From NCBI RefSeq assembly GCF_020532625.1, contig NZ_JAJAUY010000022.1, positions 1-59,490 of the forward strand: a DNA stretch of 59,490 nt. The letters are read 5' to 3'. This document shows, one piece after another, positions 28,527 to 38,110 of this stretch (positions are counted from its first letter, which is position 1; each line of letters opens with the position of its first letter). The DNA is from Streptomyces antimicrobicus (GTDB lineage: Bacteria > Actinomycetota > Actinomycetes > Streptomycetales > Streptomycetaceae). The position numbers and the translations under genes are program-made. The notes below the pieces were generated by a model. It did no database searches, had not been told where the DNA came from, and worked only from the letters and a program-made list of their open reading frames with translations.

Positions 28527-29258
28527 CTACGCCGCGTACCCGCCGTCGACGGAGAACTCCGCTCCGGTCACGTACGCCGCCCCGTCCCCGGCCAGGTACG
28601 CCACCAGCGCCGCGACCTCCTCCGGCCGGCCGAACCGCCCGAGCGCCGTCGCCGCGCTCTGCCCCGCCGCGTACGGGCCGTCGGCCGGGTTCATGTCGGT
28701 GTCCACCGGGCCGGGATGCACCACGTTGGCGGTGATCCCGCGCCCGCCCAGCTCCCGGGCCAGCGCCCGGTTGAGCCCGGTCAGCGCGGCCTTGCTCATC
28801 GCGTAGAGCGTCCCGCCGGGCGCCTGTACCCGCTGGGTCATGCAGCTGCCGACCGTGATGATCCGGCCACCTTGCCCCATCCGGGCGGCCGCCGCCTGCG
28901 ACGCCAGGAAGACCCCGCGCACGTTGACCGCGAGGACCCGGTCCACGTCGGCCGGGGTCAGCTCCTGCAGCGGGCGGACCACCCCCACCCCCGCGTTGTT
29001 GACCAGTACGTCGAGCCGGCCGAGGGCCTCGGCGGCCCGCGCCACGGCGTCCGCGGCCCCGGCCGCCTCCCCGGCGTCGGCCCGCAGGGCCACGCCCCGC
29101 CGGCCGGTCGCCTCGATCCCGCGGACCACGTCCTTCGCCGCCGCCTCCCCGGCGACGTACGTGATCGCCACGTCGGCCCCGGCCCCGGCCAGCCGCAGGG
29201 CGATCGCCGCCCCGATGCCGCGGCTGCCGCCCGTCACCAGTACCGCCTTGTCGTCCAT
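28527..29258 (-). CDS. SDR-family oxidoreductase
   Basis: 243 residues from ATG 29258 with GGAGG close upstream. Classical SDR: TGGSRGIGAA cofactor motif near 9, NNAGVG near 84, catalytic Ser in VGSCMTQ, YAMSK catalytic Tyr/Lys near 150, and a C-terminal ITGxEFxVDGGY-like TGAEFSVDGGYAA. GSR rather than an acidic residue after the second strand, and YVAGEAAAK, suggest NADP preference. Divergent from the DHFR-like gene. Substrate unknown. Confidence 0.9.
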   Translation of the reverse strand: MDDKAVLVTGGSRGIGAAIALRLAGAGADVAITYVAGEAAAKDVVRGIEATGRRGVALRADAGEAAGAADAVARAAEALGRLDVLVNNAGVGVVRPLQELTPADVDRVLAVNVRGVFLASQAAAARMGQGGRIITVGSCMTQRVQAPGGTLYAMSKAALTGLNRALARELGGRGITANVVHPGPVDTDMNPADGPYAAGQSAATALGRFGRPEEVAALVAYLAGDGAAYVTGAEFSVDGGYAA

Positions 29259-29453
29259 CGTTCCTCCGTGCGCAGTGCGTCGCGCCCGACTCGTCGGGCT
29301 ATCCGGTTGACGCTTCAATCAAATGTCCTCGCTGCGCCCTGTGCTGGCGGGAATCCGACCCGGCGTTCGTGCGTGGCGCGGCGACGAGGCGCGCGCGCTC
29401 GGGGAGTCTGCATCAGTGGAGAGGCCGACGACCGACCCCGAGGAGCCGACGCC

Positions 29454-30068
29454 ATGGGAAAGCTGACCCTGACCACCTTTGTGACCCTCGACGGAGTGAT
29501 GCAGGCGCCGGGCGGCCCGGACGAGGACCCCAGCGACGGCTTCCCGTACGGCGGCTGGCAGGTCCCGCTGCTGGACGACGAGGGCAACGCCTTCGTCACC
29601 GAGGTCTTCGACCGCGCCGCGGCCTTCCTGCTGGGCCGGCGCACGTACGAGATCTTCGCCGCCTACTGGCCGGCCCACGACGACCCCGACAGCGTGATCG
29701 CGCACAAGCTCAACGCGCTGCCCAAGTACGTGGCGTCCACCTCCCTCAAGGACCCCGCCTGGGGGCCGGTGACCGTGCTGGACGGGGAGCTCCAGGCCGA
29801 GATCGTCCGGGTCAAGGACGGCCTCGACGGCGAACTCCAGGTGTGGGGCAGCGGACGGCTGGCCCAGTACCTCCTCGCGCGGGACCTGGTGGAGGAGTTC
29901 CACCTGCTCGTCCACCCCGTCTTCCTCGGCAAGGGGCGCCGCCTGTTCCCCTCCGGCGGCCTGCCCACCGCCTGCGAGCTGGTCGCCTCCCGGACCACGA
30001 CACGCGGCACGGCCGTCCTCACCTACCGGCCCACCGGCCGCGCCGCGTTCGGCTCCTTCGCGGACTGA
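29454..30068 (+). CDS. dihydrofolate reductase / RibD C-terminal-like family protein
   Basis: 204 residues from ATG 29454 with GAGGAG upstream. Starts MGKLTLTTFVTLDGVMQAPG, with LLGRRTYEIFAAYWP, KYVASTSL, LQVWGSGRLAQYLL and DEFHLLVHPVFLGKGRRLF, the pattern of YyaP/YwjB-type RibD_C proteins. Members are assumed to be NADPH-dependent reductases but most have no known substrate. It lacks the folate-binding signature of true FolA. Monocistronic, divergent from the SDR gene. Confidence 0.88.
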   Translation: MGKLTLTTFVTLDGVMQAPGGPDEDPSDGFPYGGWQVPLLDDEGNAFVTEVFDRAAAFLLGRRTYEIFAAYWPAHDDPDSVIAHKLNALPKYVASTSLKDPAWGPVTVLDGELQAEIVRVKDGLDGELQVWGSGRLAQYLLARDLVEEFHLLVHPVFLGKGRRLFPSGGLPTACELVASRTTTRGTAVLTYRPTGRAAFGSFAD

Positions 30069-30126
30069 GCCGCCGCCGGGGTCCCGGCGCACCGGCGGGC
30101 ACGAGCCGGCCGCAGCCGGCGGGCGT

Positions 30127-30190
30127 GACCCGGCCGGCTCCGGCGGCGCGACCCGGCCGGCTCCGTCGGGCGCGACCCGGCCGGGCCGGA
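30127..30190. repeat. three imperfect 23-24-bp tandem repeats
   Basis: GACCCGGCCGG recurs at 30127, 30150 and 30174, between the DHFR-like gene and the P450. May act as a terminator through inter-repeat pairing; no clear role. Confidence 0.6.
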
Positions 30191-30269
30191 ACGCGTGTCC
30201 GAATCCCGCCCCCGGCCGCGGGACACCGCCCTACGCTGAACGCAACCACGGGAAAGGGGCAGGACCGGG

Positions 30270-31454
30270 ATGGCGGACCTGGACGTCGGCGGCCACGCCG
30301 AGGGCTTCACGGCGGACCCGTACCCGTACTACGCCGAGCTGCGCGAGGCCGGTCCGGTGCACCGCGTCGCCCTGGACAACGGCGACCTGGTCTGGCTGGT
30401 CGTCGGCCACGAGGCCTGCCGGGAGGCGCTGAACCACCCCGCGCTGTCCAAGAACTGGCAGGACTCGGTGTACTTCGGGGACGTCGTCGCCAGCGCCGTC
30501 AACCACCACATGCTCGAATCCGACCCGCCCCGCCACACCCGGCTGCGCCGGCTCGTCGCCCGCGAGTTCACCGGCCGCCGGGTCGAGGCGATGCGCCCCC
30601 GCGTCCAGGAGATCACCGACGGGCTGCTGGACGCGATGGCCGCCGACGGCGCCCGCCGGGCCGATCTGATCCGGTCGCTCGCCTTCCCCCTGCCCATGAC
30701 CGTGATCTGCGAACTGCTGGGCGTCCCCGACCTCGACCGCGAGCAGTTCCGCCGCTGGTCCAACGAGGTGGTCGCGCCCTCCAGCCCGGCCGCGTCCTCC
30801 TGGGCCCTGGCGGAGGTCGCCCACTACCTCGGCGAGCTGATCGAGGACAAGCGGTGCAGCCCCGGCGAGGACCTGATGAGCGCGCTCATCAGGACCCGCG
30901 ACGAAGGCGGCGACCGGCTCAGCCACGAGGAACTGGTGAGCATGGCCTTCCTGCTCCTCGTCGCCGGCCACGAGACCACGGTCAACCTCATCGGCAACGG
31001 CGTGCGGGCCCTGCTCGACCACCCCGACCAGCTCGCCGCGCTGCGCGCCGACCCGGACCTGCTCGACGGGGCCGTCGAGGAGATGCTGCGCTACGACGGC
31101 CCGGTGGAGAACTCCACCTTCCGCTTCGCCCGCGAGGACACCGTGGTCGCCGGGGTCCCGGTCCCCGCCGGGGACGCCGTCCTCGTCTCGCTGGCCGGGG
31201 CCGACCGGGACCCGAGCCGCTTCCCCGCGCCCGACACCTTCGACATCCGGCGCGCCCCGCAGGGCCACCTGGCCTTCGGCCACGGCATCCACTTCTGCCT
31301 GGGCGCCCCGCTGGCCCGGCTGGAGGGCCGGATCGCGGTCCGTTCCCTGCTGGAACGCTTCCCCGGGCTGGCCCGGGACCCGGAGGGCGAGGAGCCGGAG
31401 TGGATCACCGGCACGCTGATCCGGGGCATGAAGCGGCTGCCGGTGCGCTGGTAG
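30270..31454 (+). CDS. cytochrome P450 (bacterial class I)
   Basis: 394 residues. I-helix oxygen-binding motif AGHETT near 235, ExxR in EEMLR near 272 and haem loop FGHGIHFCLGAPLAR with the axial Cys near 343. Short N-terminus without membrane anchor, as in soluble actinobacterial P450s. LESDPPRHTRLRRLV and a conserved FRFAREDTVVAG are typical of the CYP105/CYP107 neighbourhood. No ferredoxin gene is adjacent, so electrons must come from elsewhere. Monocistronic; substrate unknown. Confidence 0.93.
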   Translation: MADLDVGGHAEGFTADPYPYYAELREAGPVHRVALDNGDLVWLVVGHEACREALNHPALSKNWQDSVYFGDVVASAVNHHMLESDPPRHTRLRRLVAREFTGRRVEAMRPRVQEITDGLLDAMAADGARRADLIRSLAFPLPMTVICELLGVPDLDREQFRRWSNEVVAPSSPAASSWALAEVAHYLGELIEDKRCSPGEDLMSALIRTRDEGGDRLSHEELVSMAFLLLVAGHETTVNLIGNGVRALLDHPDQLAALRADPDLLDGAVEEMLRYDGPVENSTFRFAREDTVVAGVPVPAGDAVLVSLAGADRDPSRFPAPDTFDIRRAPQGHLAFGHGIHFCLGAPLARLEGRIAVRSLLERFPGLARDPEGEEPEWITGTLIRGMKRLPVRW

Positions 31455-31556
31455 CCGCCGGTGCCCGGACCGGACGACCTCGGCGGACCCGCACCCGCAC
31501 CCGGCGCGGGCGCCCGCCCGCGCCCCGGCTCGGCCCTCGGGGGCCCGTGCCCCTGC

Positions 31557-32594
31557 TCAGCCTCCCGGACCCCGCGCCGCCGGCTCCGCGGGGCCGCCCG
31601 GCACGGTGTCCAGCGCGACCTCCCGGCGCTCGCGCCGGGAGATCTCGCAAGCCTCCGCGATCCGCAGCGCGGCCAGGGCCTCCCGCCCGTCGCACGGGTT
31701 CGGGCCCTCGCCGCGCACCAGCCGCACGAACGCCGACAGCTCCGCCTCGTACGCGGGCCCGAACCGCTCCAGGAAGCCGGTCCAGGGTTTGCTCGCCGGG
31801 GGCGGCCCGTGCGGCTCGGTCGAGGCGATGGGCGTACGGTCGTCCAGCCCGGCCGAGACCTGGTCAAGGTCCCCGGCGAGCTCCATCCGCACGTCGTAGC
31901 CGGCGCCGTTGCACCGGCTGCCGGTGCAGGTCACCAGCGTCCCGTCGGTCAGCGTGAGCACCGCCGCGCCGGTGTCCACGTCCCCCGCCTCGCGGAACTG
32001 CGCCGGCCCCGCGTCCGAGCCGGCCGCGTAGACCCGTACCGCCTCCTGCCCGGTCACCCAGCGGACCATGTCGAAGTCGTGCACCAGGCAGTCCCGGAAC
32101 AGCCCGCCCGAGGTCGGCAGGTACCCGGGCGGCGGCGGGGCGGGATCGGCGGTCATCGTGCGCACGGTGTGCAGCCGGCCCAGGGCCCCGGAGCGCACCA
32201 GCTCCCGCGCGGTGGCGTAGCCCGCGTCGAAGCGGCGCATGAAGCCCACCTGGAGCGTGCCGCCCACCGACTCGACCTCGCGCAGCACCGCCAGGGTCCC
32301 GGCCAGGTCGGGTGCCACCGGCTTCTCGCAGAACACCGGCAGCCCCGCCCGTACCGCCCGCACCACCAGCTCGGGATGGCCGGCCGTCGCGCAGGCCACG
32401 ACCACCGCGTCCACCCCCCAGGTGAACACCTGGTCCACGGCCGGTGCCGCCGTGGCCCCCAGCCGGTCGGCCACCCGCGCGGCCCGCGCCGGGTCGGCGT
32501 CGGCGAGCACGAGCGAGCCCGCCTGCGGGTGGCGGCTGAGCGCAGCGGCGTGGAACGAGCCGATCCGGCCGGTTCCGACGATCCCGATGCGCAT
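31557..32594 (-). CDS. Gfo/Idh/MocA oxidoreductase, inositol 2-dehydrogenase-like
   Basis: 345 residues from ATG 32594. N-terminal Rossmann motif GIVGTGRIGSFHAAAL, EKP motif in VFCEKPVAPDL near 97, and HDFDMVRWVTG near 178 with the catalytic His/Asp pair of IolG-type enzymes. Divergent from the ribose-type sugar ABC operon, 168 bp apart, which suggests that the transported sugar or cyclitol is its substrate. The open frame upstream of the ATG runs through the ABC promoter and is not coding. Confidence 0.88.
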   Translation of the reverse strand: MRIGIVGTGRIGSFHAAALSRHPQAGSLVLADADPARAARVADRLGATAAPAVDQVFTWGVDAVVVACATAGHPELVVRAVRAGLPVFCEKPVAPDLAGTLAVLREVESVGGTLQVGFMRRFDAGYATARELVRSGALGRLHTVRTMTADPAPPPPGYLPTSGGLFRDCLVHDFDMVRWVTGQEAVRVYAAGSDAGPAQFREAGDVDTGAAVLTLTDGTLVTCTGSRCNGAGYDVRMELAGDLDQVSAGLDDRTPIASTEPHGPPPASKPWTGFLERFGPAYEAELSAFVRLVRGEGPNPCDGREALAALRIAEACEISRRERREVALDTVPGGPAEPAARGPGG

Positions 32595-32700
32595 GCACTC
32601 AACCTGACCCCGGACGGGTCGGCTGTCAATCTGCCCGACCCTGCCCGGCTGTGCCCCGATGACCCTCCAAGGTCCACTGTGGCGGATACTGGGCGGCTGA

Positions 32701-32719
32701 AACCTGAAATGACCAGGTT
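32701..32719 (+). promoter_or_regulatory. operator-like palindrome before the sugar ABC operon
   Basis: AACCTGAAATGACCAGGTT, perfect 6-bp arms with a 7-bp centre, in the 168-bp divergent region. A weak -10-like GATACT lies just upstream at 32685-32690. Could control both directions. Confidence 0.5.
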
Positions 32720-32762
32720 GTGACGACGAGCGATCGGCGAAGCGAAGGGATGGCACACCGAC

Positions 32763-33770
32763 GTGTCTAGGGTTCGGACAGGAGCGCGCTGGGTGGGGGC
32801 CGTGGTCGCCGCGGCGCTCGCCGCGTCCCTCGCGGGATGCAGCAGTACGGGCGGCAAACGCGCCGAGGAGCGCGCGAAGGCCGCCGCGGGACGTCCGGCC
32901 GTGTCCACCCCGCGCTGGACCTTCGCCATGATCACCCACGCGGGCGACGGCGACACCTTCTGGGACATCGTCCAGAAGGGCGCGAAGGAGGCCGCGGCGA
33001 AGGACAACATCAACTTCGTCTACTCCCACGACGACCAGGGCCAGGCGCAGGCCCAGCTGGTCCAGAACGCCATCGACCAGCGGGTCGACGGCATCATCGT
33101 CAGCCTCGCCAAGCCCGAGGCGCTCAAGGACGTGGTCGGCAAGGCCGTCAAGGCGGGCATCCCGGTCGTCACCGTGAACTCCGGCGCCGAGCAGTCCCGG
33201 GCCTACGGAGCCCTCACCCACATCGGGCAGGACGAGGGGATCGCCGGCGAGGCCGTGGGCACCGAGCTGACCGCCCGCGGCCGCACCAAGGCGATCTGCG
33301 TGCTGCACGAGTCCGGCAACGTCGGCCACGAGCAGCGCTGCGCCGGCGCCAGGAAGACCTTCGGCGGCGCCATGGAGAACCTGTACGTCGAGGGCACCAA
33401 CATGCCCTCCGTCCAGGCAGCGATCCAGGCCAAGCTCCAGGCCGACCCCGGCGTGGACGCCGTCGTCACCCTCGGCGCCCCCTTCGCCGCCACCGCCGTC
33501 AAGGCCAAGGAGGGCGCCGGCAGCAAGGCCGAGGTCGACACCTTCGACCTGAACCCGGCCGTGCTGCAGGGGCTGAAGTCCGGCGGGCTCGGCTTCGCCG
33601 TCGACCAGCAGCCCTACCTCCAGGGCTACGAGGCGGTCGACCTGCTGTGGCTCTACCGCTACAACGCGAACGTCCTCGGCGGCGGCAAGCCGGTGCTGAC
33701 CGGGCCGCAGATCGTCACCAAGGACCAGGCGGCCCAGCTGGAGGAGTACATCCGGCGGGTGACCCGATGA
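32763..33770 (+). CDS. ribose-type sugar ABC substrate-binding lipoprotein
   Basis: 335 residues, GTG start. Lipoprotein signal: basic n-region, [16 protein letters not shown] with the lipobox LAGC (Cys near 28). Periplasmic-binding-protein 1 fold with [38 protein letters not shown] and a cognate hinge [19 protein letters not shown], as in RbsB-like proteins. First gene of a five-gene chain joined by 4-base overlaps (binding protein, permease, ATPase, ROK kinase, membrane protein). Ligand not readable; an inositol-like sugar is suggested by the divergent dehydrogenase. Confidence 0.92.
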   Translation: MSRVRTGARWVGAVVAAALAASLAGCSSTGGKRAEERAKAAAGRPAVSTPRWTFAMITHAGDGDTFWDIVQKGAKEAAAKDNINFVYSHDDQGQAQAQLVQNAIDQRVDGIIVSLAKPEALKDVVGKAVKAGIPVVTVNSGAEQSRAYGALTHIGQDEGIAGEAVGTELTARGRTKAICVLHESGNVGHEQRCAGARKTFGGAMENLYVEGTNMPSVQAAIQAKLQADPGVDAVVTLGAPFAATAVKAKEGAGSKAEVDTFDLNPAVLQGLKSGGLGFAVDQQPYLQGYEAVDLLWLYRYNANVLGGGKPVLTGPQIVTKDQAAQLEEYIRRVTR

Positions 33771-34804
33771 GCACGGCCACCGCCCCGGCCGACGAACGCC
33801 TCGCCCCGGCCGGTGCCGTACGGCGGCTGCTCGGGCGGCCCGAGCTCGGCGCGGTGGTGGGCGCCGCCGCCGTCTTCGTCTTCTTCTCCTTCGCCGCCGA
33901 CAGCTTCCTGCGGGCCTCCAGCCTGAGCACCGTCCTGTACTCGGCGTCCACCATCGGGATCATGGCCGTACCGGTCGCCCTGCTGATGATCGGCGGCGAG
34001 TTCGACCTGTCCGCCGGTGTGATGGTGACCACGTCGGCGCTGTTCAGCTCGATGTTCAGCTACCAGCTCACCGCCAACGTCTGGGTGGGCGTCGGGGTCT
34101 CCCTGCTGGTCACCCTCGCCCTGGGCTTCTTCAACGGGTTCATGCTCACCCGCACCAAGCTGCCCAGCTTCATCATCACCCTGGGCACCTTCCTGATGCT
34201 GACGGGCCTGAACCTCGGCCTCACCAAGCTGATCAGCGGCGGCGTGTCCACCAAGGCCATCGGGGACATGGAGGGCTTCCCCTCCGCCCAGGCCCTGTTC
34301 GCCTCCCAGTGGGACGTCGGCGGGGTCACGCTGAAGGTCACGATCCTGTGGTGGCTGGCGCTGGTCGCCGTCGCCACCTGGATCCTGCTGCGCACCCGGG
34401 CCGGCAACTGGATCTTCGCGGTCGGCGGCAACGACGCCGCGGCCCGCGCGGTCGGCGTCCCCGTCGTCCGCACCCGGATCGGCCTCTACATGGGCGTCGC
34501 GCTGTGCGCCTGGATCTCCGGCCAGCACATCCTGTTCAGCTACGACGTCGTCCAGTCCGGCGAGGGCGTCGGCAACGAGTTCCTCTACATCATCGCGGCC
34601 GTCATCGGCGGCTGCCTGATGACCGGCGGCTACGGCTCCGCCGTCGGCTCGGCCGTGGGCGCCTTCATCTTCGGCATGACCAGCAACGGCATCGTGTACG
34701 CCCAGTGGAACCCGGACTGGTTCAAGTTCTTCCTCGGCGCGATGCTGCTGCTGGCCACCCTGCTCAACGCGTGGGTGCGCAGGCGGGCGGAGGAGAGGCG
34801 ATGA
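33767..34804 (+). CDS. sugar ABC transporter permease (RbsC-like)
   Basis: 345 residues, ATG 33767 overlapping the binding-protein stop. About 9-10 helices; the family motif [12 protein letters not shown] near 83 and the cytoplasmic loop [20 protein letters not shown] near 225, which contacts the ATPase, identify a BPD_transp_2 permease. [20 protein letters not shown] is also typical. Functions with the flanking binding protein and ATPase. Confidence 0.94.
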   Translation: MSTATAPADERLAPAGAVRRLLGRPELGAVVGAAAVFVFFSFAADSFLRASSLSTVLYSASTIGIMAVPVALLMIGGEFDLSAGVMVTTSALFSSMFSYQLTANVWVGVGVSLLVTLALGFFNGFMLTRTKLPSFIITLGTFLMLTGLNLGLTKLISGGVSTKAIGDMEGFPSAQALFASQWDVGGVTLKVTILWWLALVAVATWILLRTRAGNWIFAVGGNDAAARAVGVPVVRTRIGLYMGVALCAWISGQHILFSYDVVQSGEGVGNEFLYIIAAVIGGCLMTGGYGSAVGSAVGAFIFGMTSNGIVYAQWNPDWFKFFLGAMLLLATLLNAWVRRRAEERR

Positions 34805-35658
34805 CGGCGCTCGTGAAGCTGACCGGGGTCAGCAAGTTCTACGGCAACGTCCGCGCCCTCGAAGGCGTCTCCCTGGAGGTGTCGGCCGGCGAGATCACCT
34901 GTGTGCTGGGCGACAACGGCGCCGGCAAGTCCACCCTCATCAAGATCGTCGCCGGCCTGCACCAGCACGACGCGGGCAGCTTCGAGATCGAGGGGGAGGA
35001 GACGGTCCTCGCCAACCCCCGGGCCGCCCTGGACCGCGGCATCGCCACCGTCCACCAGGACCTGGCCGTCGTCCCGCTCATGCCGGTCTGGCGCAACTTC
35101 TTCCTCGGCTCCGAGCCGACCACCGGCCGCGGCCCCTTCCGCCGCATGGACGTGTCCTTCATGCGGCGGACCACCCGGGCCGAGCTGCTGCGCATGGGCA
35201 TCGACCTGCGCGACGTCGACCAGCCCATCGGCACCCTCTCCGGTGGCGAGCGGCAGTGCGTGGCCATCGCGCGCGCCGTGTACTTCGGCGCCAAGGTGCT
35301 GGTCCTGGACGAGCCCACGGCCGCCCTCGGCGTCAAGCAGTCCGGGGTGGTCCTCAAGTACGTGGCCGCCGCCCGGGACGCCGGGCTCGGCGTGGTCCTC
35401 ATCACCCACAACCCGCACCACGCCCACCTCGTCGGCGACCGCTTCGTCCTGCTCAAGCGCGGGGTCATGGCCGGCAGCCACACCCGCGACTCGATCACCC
35501 TGGACGAGCTGACCCGGCAGATGGCCGGCGGTTCCGAGCTCGACGAGCTGAGCCACGAACTGGCCCGGGTGGCACAATCGCCCCAGGGCACCCCGCCCGC
35601 CCCGGCCGCGCCGCCCGGGTCCGCCGACCGCACCCGTAGGGACGACACGCCTCGATGA
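34801..35658 (+). CDS. sugar ABC transporter ATPase, single-domain
   Basis: 285 residues. Walker [13 protein letters not shown] near 38, signature [18 protein letters not shown] near 145, Walker [12 protein letters not shown] near 166, switch His [12 protein letters not shown] near 201. Only one ATPase domain, whereas RbsA/MglA usually have two; the FrcA-type single-domain form with the [12 protein letters not shown]-loop is known. C-terminal 35 residues are Pro-rich and unstructured. ATGA overlaps on both sides. Confidence 0.94.
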   Translation: MTALVKLTGVSKFYGNVRALEGVSLEVSAGEITCVLGDNGAGKSTLIKIVAGLHQHDAGSFEIEGEETVLANPRAALDRGIATVHQDLAVVPLMPVWRNFFLGSEPTTGRGPFRRMDVSFMRRTTRAELLRMGIDLRDVDQPIGTLSGGERQCVAIARAVYFGAKVLVLDEPTAALGVKQSGVVLKYVAAARDAGLGVVLITHNPHHAHLVGDRFVLLKRGVMAGSHTRDSITLDELTRQMAGGSELDELSHELARVAQSPQGTPPAPAAPPGSADRTRRDDTPR

Positions 35659-36821
35659 GCACGTACCGGGACTTCACCCTCGCCCGCCGGGGCTCGGCGC
35701 GGGGCACCGTCCTGCGGACGACCGTCGGGACCCGTGAGCGCCGGTCGCACCTGACCGCCCCGCGCGTCCCGACCGTCGGCATCGACATCGGCGGCACCAA
35801 GGTGATGGCCGGCGTGGTCGACGCGGACGGGGTCATCCTGGAGAAGCTGCGCACCGAGACCCCCGACAAGTCCAAGAGCCCCAAGGTGGTCGAGGACACC
35901 ATCGTCGAGCTGGTCCTCGACCTCTCCGACCGGCACGACGTGCACGCGGTCGGCATCGGCGCGGCCGGCTGGGTCGACGCCGACCGCTCCCGGGTGCTGT
36001 TCGCCCCCCACCTCGCCTGGCGCGACGAGCCGCTGCGCGACGCCCTGCAGTCCCGGCTCGCGGTCCCGGTGATGGTGGACAACGACGCCAACACCGCCGC
36101 CTGGGCCGAGTGGCGCTTCGGCGCCGGCCGCGGCGAGGACCACCTGGTCATGATCACCCTGGGCACCGGCATCGGCGGCGCCATCCTGGAGGGCGGCCAG
36201 GTCAAGCGCGGCAGGTACGGCGTCGCCGGCGAGTTCGGCCACATGCAGGTCGTCCCCGGCGGGCACCGCTGCCCCTGCGGCAACCGCGGCTGCTGGGAGC
36301 AGTACAGCTCCGGCAACGCCCTGGTCCGCGAGGCCAAGGAGCTGGCCGTCGCCGACTCGCCCGTGGCCCACAACATCCTCGCCCGGGTCGGCGGGAACAT
36401 CCCCGAGATCACCGGACCGCTGATCACCGAGCTGGCCCGCGAGGGCGACGCCATGTGCGTCGAGCTGCTGGAGGACATCGGCCAGTGGCTCGGGGTGGGC
36501 ATCGCCAACCTCGCCGCCGCCCTCGACCCGTCCTGCTTCGTCATCGGCGGCGGCGTCAGCGCCGCCGACGACCTCCTGATCGGCCCCGCCCGGGACGCCT
36601 TCCGCCGCCACCTGACCGGCCGCGGCTACCGGCCCGAGGCCCGGATCGCCAAGGCGCAGCTGGGTCCGGAGGCCGGCATGGTCGGCGCCGCCGACCTGGC
36701 CCGCCTCGTCGCCCGGCGGTTCCGCCGGGCCAAGCGGCGGCGCGTCGAGCGGTACGAGCGGTACGCTCGACCGGGCCGGCGCGACACCCCCGGCCGTGAC
36801 CAGGACCAGGAACTGCAGTGA
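35655..36821 (+). CDS. ROK-family sugar kinase (glucokinase-like)
   Basis: 388 residues. After a 37-residue basic tail comes the phosphate-binding [12 protein letters not shown]; catalytic Asp in [15 protein letters not shown] near 140; and the ROK zinc motif [15 protein letters not shown] near 200 (Cys-x-Cys-x4-Cys). No N-terminal HTH, so it is a kinase and not a repressor. ATGA overlap with the ATPase gene implies phosphorylation of the sugar on entry. C-terminal 25 residues are Arg-rich. Confidence 0.93.
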   Translation: MSTYRDFTLARRGSARGTVLRTTVGTRERRSHLTAPRVPTVGIDIGGTKVMAGVVDADGVILEKLRTETPDKSKSPKVVEDTIVELVLDLSDRHDVHAVGIGAAGWVDADRSRVLFAPHLAWRDEPLRDALQSRLAVPVMVDNDANTAAWAEWRFGAGRGEDHLVMITLGTGIGGAILEGGQVKRGRYGVAGEFGHMQVVPGGHRCPCGNRGCWEQYSSGNALVREAKELAVADSPVAHNILARVGGNIPEITGPLITELAREGDAMCVELLEDIGQWLGVGIANLAAALDPSCFVIGGGVSAADDLLIGPARDAFRRHLTGRGYRPEARIAKAQLGPEAGMVGAADLARLVARRFRRAKRRRVERYERYARPGRRDTPGRDQDQELQ

Positions 36822-37411
36822 ACCCGCCCCCCACCCTGCCCCGCCAGACGTCCGCCCCCGACGGGGGCGACAGCGCCCACCCGCCCGCCGAGGACCGCCG
36901 GCACGTCGTGCGGCGCCGCTGGCTGACCGCGATCATCATCGTGCTGCTCATCGGCGTACCGGCCGGCTACCTGTTCGTCTCCGCCCAGCAGAGCCGGGAG
37001 AGCGGGCGCGACAAGGCGGCCAAGGTCGGCGCCACGCACGTCCGCCCGGGCTGGCCCTCGCGGGTGCAGCGCAGCATCTACGAGGTGCCGATCCCGGACA
37101 AGGCCTGGCGGGTGGGGTACCTGGAGACCAACAACTGGCACACCAGCCGGCTCTACGTGCAGTTCGCCGTGTCCCCGCAGGACCTGGACGCCTTCCTCGC
37201 CTCGTACGGCGTCGCCCGCGACGACCTGACCCGCGGCGTCAGCATCAGCCACCGCGACACCGAGGCCGCCGGCTGGCACTGGGACCCCAAGAACGCCTGG
37301 TACGGCACCACCCACGACCAGCCCGACCCGCGGCCCACCCAGGACGTCACGGTGGACCTCAGCGACCCCGAGCACCCCAAGGTCTACGTGGTGTCCACGG
37401 CCACGCCGTAG
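36818..37411 (+). CDS. single-pass membrane protein of unknown function
   Basis: 197 residues from GTG 36818, overlapping the ROK stop by GTGA. A 35-residue Pro-rich cytosolic tail, one helix (WLTAIIIVLLIGVPAGYLFV, about 36-56), then a 140-residue extracytoplasmic domain rich in Trp, His and Asp (NNWHTSRLYVQFAVSPQDLD, AAGWHWDPKNAWYGTTHDQP). It looks like a small secreted sensor or chaperone domain; I do not recognise the family. Its coupling to the sugar operon is by position only, although similar genes occur alone in other Streptomyces. Confidence 0.8.
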   Translation: MNPPPTLPRQTSAPDGGDSAHPPAEDRRHVVRRRWLTAIIIVLLIGVPAGYLFVSAQQSRESGRDKAAKVGATHVRPGWPSRVQRSIYEVPIPDKAWRVGYLETNNWHTSRLYVQFAVSPQDLDAFLASYGVARDDLTRGVSISHRDTEAAGWHWDPKNAWYGTTHDQPDPRPTQDVTVDLSDPEHPKVYVVSTATP

Positions 37412-37414
37412 CCT
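37409..37414 (+). promoter_or_regulatory. -10 box for a leaderless transcript
   Basis: TAGCCT ends six bases before ATG 37421 and uses the TAG stop of the preceding gene as its first three bases. No ribosome-binding site is present. Confidence 0.5.
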
Positions 37415-37420
37415 TGGATC

Positions 37421-38053
37421 ATGAAGCTCACCAAGCGGCTCCACTCCTGTGTCCAGCTGGAGAAGGACGGGCGCGTCCTCGTCGTCGACCCGGGCGCCTT
37501 CAGCGAGGCGGACGCCGGGCTCGGCGCGGACGTCCTGCTGGTCACCCACGAGCACCCCGACCACTTCGACGAGGGCCGGCTGCGCGCCGCCCTCGACGCG
37601 AACCCGGCCGCGGCGCTGTGGACCCTGCGCAGCGTCGCCGACCAGCTGTCCGCCGCCTACCCGGGCCGGGTGCACACCGTCGGCCACGGTGACACCTTCA
37701 CCGCGGCCGGCTTCGAGGTGCAGGTGCACGGCGAACTGCACGCCGTGATCCACCCGGACATGCCGCGGGTGACCAACGTCGGCTTCCTGGTCGAGGGTTC
37801 CCTGTTCCACCCCGGCGACGCGCTGACCGTCCCGGACGCGCCCGTCGAGACGCTGATGCTCCCGGTGCACGCGCCGTGGAACAAGGTCGGCGAGGTGATC
37901 GACTACGTCCGCGAGGTCAAGCCGGCCCGCGCGATCGACATCCACGACGCCTACCTCGCCGACATCGCCCGGCCGATCTACGACCGGGCCCTGGAGCTGC
38001 TGGGCGGCGCCCCGCACGCCCGGCTCGCGGCGGGGGACGCCACCGACGTGTGA
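37421..38053 (+). CDS. MBL-fold metallo-hydrolase (UlaG-like)
   Basis: 210 residues. HEHPDH metal-binding motif near 44, GHGDTF, DMPRVTNVGFLVEGSLFHPG and a C-terminal DIHDAY His, as in the UlaG/YtkL branch of the metallo-beta-lactamase fold. LHSCVQLEKDGRVLVVDPG at the start is typical. Possibly leaderless. Substrate unknown; likely a phosphodiesterase or lactonase. Confidence 0.88.
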   Translation: MKLTKRLHSCVQLEKDGRVLVVDPGAFSEADAGLGADVLLVTHEHPDHFDEGRLRAALDANPAAALWTLRSVADQLSAAYPGRVHTVGHGDTFTAAGFEVQVHGELHAVIHPDMPRVTNVGFLVEGSLFHPGDALTVPDAPVETLMLPVHAPWNKVGEVIDYVREVKPARAIDIHDAYLADIARPIYDRALELLGGAPHARLAAGDATDV

Positions 38054-38110
38054 CCGGCGGCCTCCGGCGGGGCCCGGCGGCTGTCGGTGCCGGGCGGTAG
38101 GTTGGAGGGC

